64,000 bases of DNA. Origin: Gigaspora rosea. Lineage: Eukaryota > Glomeromycota > Glomeromycetes > Diversisporales > Gigasporaceae. Shown piece after piece: positions 56,561 through 64,000 of the stretch (the stretch's first letter is position 1; every line of letters begins with the position of its first letter). Position numbers and translations under genes: made by a program. Where the stretch lies: the NCBI GenBank assembly GCA_003550325.1, contig QKWP01000068.1, forward strand, positions 522,444 to 586,443, in the 5' to 3' direction. The notes under the pieces were generated by a model that saw only the letters and a list, made by a program, of their open reading frames with translations, did no database searches and was not told the DNA's origin.

Positions 56561-58340
56561 CCATGACAATACTGGTTGCCAAAATATCTTCACTTAAAGT
56601 TTTAAAAAACTCAAAACATCTATCAAAATAGAAATAATAAGGGCTGACATTTATTACCTAATATGCATTTACTATAGGGGCTTACATCACCTCCAGATAA
56701 GGTCTATAAATAGAATTTTAGCCAATCAAATTTAACTAAGATAAGATTTTTCTTGACCTCCTACCCTCTAAAATATTAACTAATAAATATCAGCGCTCTA
56801 AACAAAATTTTCTAAACTTTAAGTAAAGATATTTTGACAACCACCAAGTTAAATTTGATAACTTTTTTTTGTTTGAATTCTATTAATTTATAGAATTCAA
56901 AAAAAAGGTTCATCAAATTTGACTTGGTAGTTGTTAAAATATCTTTGCTCAAAGTTTCAAAAAATTCAAAATATCTATCAAAATAGAAATAATTAAATTT
57001 TTTTAAACTTTGAACAAAGGTATCTTGACAACTACCAAGTAAATTTGATAAACTTTTTTTGTTTAAATTTTATAGATTTATAAAGTTCAAAAAAAAAAAG
57101 TTTATCAAATTTTGTCTTACTGGTTGTTAAAATATCTTTGCTCAAAATTTTAAAAAAACTTAAAATGTCTATCAAAATAGAAATAATAAACAAATTTTTT
57201 TAAATTTTAAGCAAAGTTATCCTGACAATCACTAAGTCAAATTCAATAAACTTTTTTTTGTTTGAACTTCATATATTTATAGAATTTAAAAAAAAACATT
57301 CATCAAAATTGACTTGGTAGTTGCTATGATATCTTTGCTCAAAGTTTTAAAAAAACTCAAACATCTATTAAAATAAAATAATAACCAAAGTTTTTTTTAA
57401 ACTTTTAGCAAAGGTATCTTAACAACTACTAAGTTAAATTAAATAAATCTTTTGTTTAAATTTTATAGATTCATAGAATTTAAAGAAAAAAGTTGATCTA
57501 TTTTTACTTGGTAGTTGTCAAGACATCTTTGCTCAAAGTTTTAAAAAGACTCAAAATGTTTATCAAAATAGAAATAATAACTAAATTTTTTCAAATTTTG
57601 AATAAAAGTATTTTGACAATCACCAAGTCAAATTTGATAAACTTTTTTTGTTTGAATTTTATAGATTCATAGAATTCAAAAAAAATATATTTATCAAAAC
57701 TGACTTGGTGGCTATCAAAATATCTTTGTTCAAAGTTTTAAAAAAAACTCAAAACATCTATCAAAATAAAAATAATAACCAAATTTTTCTAAACTTTGAA
57801 CAAAGGTATTTTGACAACTACCAAGTTAATTAAATGAACTTTTTTTTTGTTTGAAATCTATTAATTCATAGAATTTTAAAAAAAAAGTTCATCAAATTTG
57901 ACATAGTGGATATCAGAATATCTTTGCTCTAAGTTTTAAAAAAACTCAAAATATCTATTAGAATAAAAGTAATAACCAAATTTTTCTAACTTTGAACAAA
58001 GGTATTTTAACAACTATTATATCAAATTTGATGAACTTTTTTTTTAAATTCTATGAACCAATAGAATTTAGAAAAAATGTTTATCAAATTTGACTTGGTG
58101 GTTGTCAAGATACCTTCACTCAAAATTTAAAAAAATTTGATTATTACTTCTGTTTTAATAGATGTTTTGAGTTTTTTTGAAACTTTGAGCAAAAATATCT
58201 TGACAACTACCAAGTCAAATTTGATGAACTTTTTTTTAAATTCTATAAAACTATAGAATTTAAACAAAAAAAAAAGATTATCAAATTTGACTTGGTGGTT
58301 GATAAAATACCTTCATTTAAAGTTTAAAAAAATTTTGGTA

Positions 58341-58766
58341 CATATCCGCAGATTTTTGGAATTTACTATTAAAAATTCCAAAAATCTTTAACAGCAAATA
58401 ACTTTTGTTTCACCAGTCCGTTTTTGATGAAACAACTACCAAAATGTTCACATTGATGAGACGATTCTAATGAACCCAAAATCGCTAAAATCCAACTACT
58501 GGATCCAGAGATCGTTAACAATATGTGTCACTTTGAGTATTTTAGGATTGAAAAAACCAATCCTAAAATACCCGAAGTGACACAAATCGTTAACGATTTC
58601 TGGATCCAGTGATTGGATTTTAGCGATTCTGAATTCATTAGAACCGTCTCATTAATGTGAACATTTTGGTAGTTGTTCATCAAAAACGGACTAGTGGAAC
58701 AAAAGTTATTCGCTGTTAAAGATTTTTGGAATTTTTAATAGTAAATTCCAAAAATTCGCGGATATG
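58341..58766. mobile_element. Fold-back element inside the palindromic satellite
   Basis: Ends CATATCCGCAGATTTTTGG and the near-exact inverse. Arms of about 200 bp meet near 58553 (ATTTTAGGATTG / CAATCCTAAAAT). They carry the shared module (AACTACCAAAATGTTC, GATGAGACGATTCTAA, CCAAAATCGCTAAAATCCAA). Target duplication unclear. Confidence 0.75.
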
Positions 58767-59802
58767 ATTACTTTTATTTTAATAGATATTTTGAATTTTT
58801 TTAAAACTTTGAGCAAAGATATCTTGACAGCCACCAAGTCAAATTCAATGAACTTTTTTTTTAAATTCTATAAATCTATAGAATTCAAACAAAAAAAAGT
58901 TTATCAAATTTGACTTGGTAGTTGTCAAGATATCTTTGCTTAAAGAGAACCCAAATATTTAGTACAAAGGTTATACTTTATTTTTTCAACAAAAACCTCT
59001 GTAATTTGAGAAGCAAAAAAAACAGTTTTTGGCAATTATCTTGGCATACAGTGGTCTAATTTGAATGAATATAAAGCTCTCAGTAAGGTGCATTTAACAA
59101 AAAAAGTTTATTAATTTTGATTACTGGATCAGAAGCTATTTAAGTAAACATTGTTTTGTCATTTTTAGCAAATTAGGCCAAAGTGGCCAAAATCCAGTTA
59201 TGACCTATATGAAAGATATCTGGAGTCTTGCTTAAAGTTTTAAAAAATTTATTATTACTTCTATTTTAATAGACATTTTAAGTTTTTTTAAAAGTTTAAG
59301 CAAAGATATTTTAACAACTACCAAATCAATTTTGATAAACTTTTTTTTGAATTCTATAAATATATAAATTCAAACAAAAAAAAGTTCATCAAATTTGACT
59401 TGGTGGTTGTCAAGATACCTTTGCTCTAAGTTTAGAAAAATTTGATTATTATTTTTATTTTAATAAATATTTTGAGTTTTTTTGAAAATTTGAGCAATGA
59501 TATTTTAACAATTACCAAGTTAAATTCAATAAACTTTTTTTTTGAATTTTATGAATCTATAAATTTAAACAAAATGTTTATCAAATTTGGAGAAAAATTT
59601 GATTATTACAATTGGCCTATATACCAGACTTTTGATAATCTGAATATAACTTTCAAAACAAATATTTTATATATATTTCCTTTGAATATATTAAATTAAT
59701 ATAATAAATTTGCTATTCTAGATCCAAACTTAAATTAATCAGTACATATAATCTTTTAATTAAATAAATTTATTTTATATTATAAATTAAATATAATCTA
59801 TT

Positions 59803-60237
59803 CAGAGCATAGTAACTTAGGGAAGTTAGTAAGTTGTCACCTTCAAGTGGCAAGTTTAGAGTTCAAATCCCACTAGTAATGTTTTGAAAAAATAGACCTG
59901 TATTCTGGTAACTGCTTCTTGTCAATTGGTTGGGTATATTATCAGTAGCCTTGGTACACTATCTTGAATAGAAGCTTTTTTGTATAGTTGTATATTATTA
60001 TACAGACAAATCTAAGAAATCAAAGAAACAGAAACCTATTTGGCAGGTCCTGAGTAAGAAGGTAGCAAAGATTTTTGATAGTGCTACCAGAACCAGAATA
60101 TTAGAACTAGAGCCAGATAACTGAACAACAAGACCTTTAGAGAAGAGGGTTCACCAACCTACCAGAGTCACACCGAAGAAAAAGGATCTATATTCTGGAA
60201 GTAGGTACTAGGGGAAGAAAACTATAAGGCACTTTGA
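59803..60237 (+). mobile_element. Truncated, decayed copy of the 1-kb SINE-like retroposon
   Basis: Matches about the first 440 bp of 32221-33247, including the head (ACTTAGGGAAGTTAGTAAG) and box B-like GAGTTCAAATCCC, then stops. Differences are strongly biased towards C-to-T and G-to-A, so it is AT-richer than the intact copy. No A tail, hence 3' truncated or interrupted. Confidence 0.8.
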
Positions 60238-60790
60238 TATCAAACAGGCTTATTTAATTTTTTTTATTTATGATTAGTTACTTTTATATACTGAAATTTT
60301 TATTAGTATTCAGTTTTAGAAAGAGAATTTTATATTCTGGAATGTTTCTATACTAGAGAAAATCTTTGAGAATGTTTGTTTGGATTAGAAAGAAGCAACT
60401 TTACTTCTATTTTAATAGATATTTTGAGTTTTTTAAAACTTTAAGTGAAGATATTTTGACAACTACCAAGTCAAATTCAATGAACTTTTTTTAAATTCTA
60501 TAAATCTATAGAATTTAAACAATAAAAAGTTTTTAAATTTGTTTGGTGGTCGTTAAGATACTTTCACTCAAAGTTTAGAAAAATTTGGTTATTACTTTTA
60601 TTTTGATAGATATTTTGAGTTTTTTGAAACTTTGAGTGAAGATATCTTGACAAACGCTGTGTTAAATTCAATGAACTTTTTATTGAATTCTTTAAATTTA
60701 TAGAATTTAAACAAAAAAAGTTCATTGAATTTAACTTGGTGGCTATTAATATAGCTTTGCTTAAAGTTTAGAAAAATTAAATCTATTTTG

Positions 60791-62079
60791 TTTTGGTCTA
60801 TATAAACAACCAATTATATGTGACCTGTAACAAAAATAAAATATAATATAGAGTGACAAATATATTATTCCAAATTATATTTATATAAATTTAAATAGAT
60901 TTTTATATAAATTCTATATTAAATAATAAAAAATTACTGCTTATTGCCAGTAGTAATCATTACCAATAATTAACAAAAATTAATAAAAAGTTTTTTGTCA
61001 AAATAAAAATAAAAATTTGATTAATATTAGGGTTAGAGTAAGAACTAGGATGGGGCAGGAGCATAGTTTATACTAAAATTTTATGAAAAATTTTTTTTGT
61101 TAAAGCCTCTAAAGTAATTTTATAGACAAAATTTAAAGATACAAAATATATATTGGTGATAATTACTACTGCCGATAAATAGCAAACTTCTAAATAATAT
61201 AAAAATTATTGTATTAAATTTTATATAATATTTTATATAAAATTTATATAAAATTGTAGATCTATATGGATTTTATAAAAACAACTTTGCTAACAAATCT
61301 ATATCAACTTTTTGCTATAATAGAATAATAATTATATAAAATTAGTGTTATATTATATTTTTATTTTAATTTCTTTATATTATTTCATATTTATTTTAAT
61401 TAAAATAAAATAATAAATATATAGTATATATTATAATAAATATATAATTATATCTTTGAAACACAATCATATATTATTCTTATCTTGAGCCTTATTAACT
61501 AATTCACTGTATTCCAGATTGCAAGTTTTAAAATAATATTTTGAGTTTGGGGTCAGAAAAATTTTTATATTATAGAAACAGAAAATTAACTTTATATTAT
61601 CTAAATTGTAATAAAATTTTAAAATTTTAATAAAAATATCACAATATTTATAGTATTTAATTAAAATAGAATATTGTTAAATATTGCAGGTTGCTATATT
61701 ACAGATTAATATGAACAACCAATTAGGTCACAGGTTCTTGTATAAAAAACAAACAAAAATTAGGAAAATTTACAAAAAACATCAAAAATTTAAATATTTT
61801 GAATTTCACTATGTAAACTAGTCTTGGTCTTCTAATTAAAAATTTTTAGCACTTAATTTTGTTTTTATACCATATTTGTGTATAATAATGCTTCCTGTAC
61901 ATTATTTTAGACTATGTGCATTATTTTGAAATGCGCATGCGCCTTATTTTGAGTCAAAATGTCTTTTTTTTTTGAAATCCTATACCAGTATTTGAAATGT
62001 GTTCATCATCTACAAACACTTTAAAGATATCGAACTTACTTCACTAGTAAGCTTATTTTACAGTAATTTATAGATAAGT
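60791..62079. other. Gene-free AT-rich stretch
   Basis: Only a fragment of the dispersed family seen at 53105-53215 is recognisable (61020-61150). No gene. Confidence 0.4.
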
Positions 62080-62608
62080 TTATTTTATGACATTAGATTC
62101 ATGATTAGTTTACCTCCAATTTGTAAATAGATCTTTTCTTTATTTAGTTAGATAAATTTTATTTTATTTTTTTTATAATTCATTAAATGTTAGTCAAAAT
62201 CCAGTAAACTTGGTAATTGACATATAATCGTTCCTTTTTGTAAAATCTTCATAACACATTAATATGATAGCATGTATACATATTAAAGGGTGCAGATTAT
62301 AAACATTTCAATAGCACTTCAATATGCTGGGCTTGTTGTACTATTATGTTGCGTGTTAAACAATATGTTAAAGTACCGTTAACGTGTCATCTATTAAATT
62401 CAAATATATATAAACAAATGAATTTGATATCAATAAAGACATACAATAGAATACAATATTAAAAAAGTTCTTCCTGATTTTACTTAAGAAAAGTAAAAGA
62501 AATAAGCTAGTATAGTGTTGAAGAAACCTCTATTTAAATAAATAATAAACTTATCTTCCAGTAACTATTAGAATTAAATTGGCTAAATGCATGCACTCTT
62601 ATAGTTAC
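62080..62608. mobile_element. Solo-LTR-like fossil, copy 2
   Basis: Relative of 11635-12154 along its whole length, older and AT-richer. Left border approximate. No internal retroelement genes nearby. Confidence 0.45.
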
Positions 62609-63455
62609 AGTAGACAGTATATTTCTAACAGCACATTTTACCAACATGTAATTCTAATCAATATCATTAGAGTTGGGTTTAAAATTAGAGTTAAGAAGTA
62701 AAGCAATTATAAAAAAAAACTTGCAAAATGAGCTGTTAATAAAATAAACTGTCTATGAAGTGAACTTTTCTATATTTGAAGTAATTGTTGGTGAAATGAT
62801 ATGAATCCGCTTTGAACACTATGTTATATAAGATGGGTATGCATTATTTCGGGATGCGCATGGGCACTATTTTGAGCAAAAAAGCTTAATTTTTAAAAAC
62901 TCAAGATCTGAATTAATGCCCCAGCCTGCTATTATGTACAGATACGGTATACAGTATGCTCTCTAACCCAAATCTTAATACACCAACCTTAATTAATACA
63001 GTTTTCTCCTCTAAAATCACCAATATAGTAAAAATCTGTGATAGATTAAATAATATGCAAATGATTCTAGTTTTTTATAGTGACATTACCAGTGAGTAAG
63101 ATATAGCCCAGTCATCAGGTAAGCCTTCAGGTTTTAAATCTTTTGCAGTGTGTTTCTCCTGGTTTTCCACCTTCTATATAATCACAACACCTGTACAATC
63201 ATATTAAATTTTGAGACAATATTATTAATAACCTTATAAAAAAAGACTTTTATATAATTACACCCTTTCATAATCACTAATTTTTTTGATACAAACTGCA
63301 TGATTATAGTTGAGGAAGACTATTTTAATTTTAATTTTTTCAAAAATTAACCTGATATTACAACTTGCTAAATTTAACAAAATCCTTAAAATAAATAAAA
63401 TTTTTACAGTCTTCCTCCTTAAAATCACATCCTATATAATCACAACACCTGTACT
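62609..63455. other. Gene-free AT-rich stretch
   Basis: No supported feature. At 62830-62875 GATGCGCATGGGCACTATTT resembles the GCGCATGGGCGTTACTTTGAG words of the 43.9-45.1 kb array. CACAACACCTGTA words recur at 63184 and 63440. Confidence 0.35.
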
Positions 63456-63457
63456 AG

Positions 63458-63612
63458 TGCTCCTACGGACCAGACTCGAACCAGACTTTAGTCAAGTCTG
63501 AGTCTGTTCTGATTTTCAGACCGGACTCAGACTTTTATATTCAGACTTTATAGTCAAGTCTGAGTCTGGTCTGGGTCTGGTCCGAAGTCTGCAGACTGGT
63601 CTGAGTCAGAAT
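63458..63612. repeat. CAGACTCAGACT-type low-complexity element
   Basis: It starts TAGTGCTCCTACGGACCAGA and continues with AGTCTGAGTCTGGTC words on both strands, so it is strongly self-complementary. A hAT-like MITE is possible but the far end is unclear. Confidence 0.45.
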
Positions 63613-63629
63613 ATATTTATATGTATTTT

Positions 63630-64000
63630 TTGGAGATAAACAAGTTTACTTAGTGCATTTTGTTAGAATAAATTAGTAAAATTTTATGAATCATAAGATT
63701 TTATAGAATTTTATTAATAAAATTCTAAAAAGTCTTATAACTCGCAAATTTTTATTAATTAATTCTAACAAAATGCACTAAGTAAACTTGTTAGCACCAC
63801 AAAATGTATTAAAACAGCCTATTTGTTTTTATTTTACTTGAAATTTAGAGATTTGATGCACAATTTTGGATTTTTGATCAAAAAAGTCAAATTTTAACAT
63901 CTTGACTCCAAATTTCAAGTAAAATAAAAACAACCCTGCCGATTTAATGTATTTTTAGGTGCTAAACAAGTTTACTTAGTGCATTAAGTTAGAATAATTA
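63630..64000. repeat. Alternating inverted repeat running off the window end
   Basis: ACAAGTTTACTTAGTGCATT (63640, and again at 63967) faces its complement at about 63770. AAATTTCAAGTAAAATAAAA near 63912 faces its complement near 63835. This layout resembles one unit of a palindromic satellite or a fold-back cut by the window edge. Confidence 0.7.

Larger units (their letters stand above)
56575..60790. repeat. Palindromic satellite, about 195-bp units (at least 13)
   Basis: Each unit is an imperfect inverted repeat. TTTGACTTGGTGGTTGTCAA faces its complement across a centre such as TATAAATCTATAGAATTC, and AAACTCAAAACATCTATC faces its complement across AAAATAGAAATAATAA-like text. Centres are near 56881, 57068, 57267, 57462, 57660, 57862, 58064, 58245, 58870, 59357, 59553, 60502 and 60692. 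It is interrupted by a fold-back (58341-58766), an unassigned block (58950-59230) and a SINE fragment (59803-60237). Several short open frames in it are by-products. Confidence 0.88.

Noticed and set aside
57648-60813. Short ORFs in the palindromic satellite
   Set aside because: They repeat with the satellite unit and have only Phe/Lys/Asn/Ile composition.

Overview
The window looks like accessory, transposon-saturated sequence from an AT-rich fungal nuclear genome. The best fit is an arbuscular mycorrhizal fungus (Glomeromycotina, Rhizophagus-like). This is inference from: (i) short spliceosomal introns with GTATGT/GTAAGT donors; (ii) a decayed protein kinase of the kinase/Sel1-repeat type expanded in those fungi; (iii) many BED-hAT, Tc1 and pogo-type DNA transposons; (iv) very low GC. 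I found no rRNA gene, genuine tRNA gene, CRISPR array or bacterial-type operon.

Layout. 1-10.4 kb: two tandem copies of a spliced gene for a type II membrane glycosyltransferase-like protein (577 and 570 aa, both on the minus strand). They lie in a segmental duplication of about 2.8 kb whose flanks were later invaded independently by small transposons. 10.4-14.6 kb: MITEs, a solo-LTR-like fossil and a repeat with an 85-base T run. 14.9-17.4 kb: a broken kinase and Sel1-repeat locus (minus), separated by a tandem array of about 125-bp units that each carry a 5'-splice-site-like word. 18-24.4 kb: gene-poor, with short tandem repeats and about 1.2 kb of polypurine tract. 24.5-26.15 kb: a structurally complete Tc1/mariner element with an intact 341-aa DD34E transposase. 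26.2-33.2 kb: a degenerate satellite, hairpins, LTR-like relics and a 1-kb tRNA-headed retroposon with a perfect 15-bp target duplication. 34.4-37.4 kb: a dead pogo-type transposase invaded by hAT-type and TA-flanked MITEs. 37.55-47.23 kb: one 9.7-kb hAT element with matching ends and an 8-bp target duplication, carrying a decayed multi-exon BED-finger transposase split by a PIF-like fold-back element. 47.5-55.4 kb: fold-backs, a second SINE and a set of nested elements. 56.6-60.8 kb: a satellite made of about 195-bp palindromic units. 60.8-64 kb: LTR-like relic, low-complexity sequence and another fold-back.

Only three genes look functional by reading: the two glycosyltransferase paralogues and the Tc1 transposase. 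Everything else with coding character is broken transposase or broken kinase. The main biological story is mobile-element layering. At least eight inserts have perfect or near-perfect 8-bp duplications (hAT type), several have TA duplications (Tc1/pogo type), and some have 3-bp TTA/TAA duplications (PIF/Harbinger type). The most unusual pattern is an internal module of about 100 bp, with a GTCTCGATGAGAC core, shared by fold-back elements whose terminal repeats and target duplications differ.
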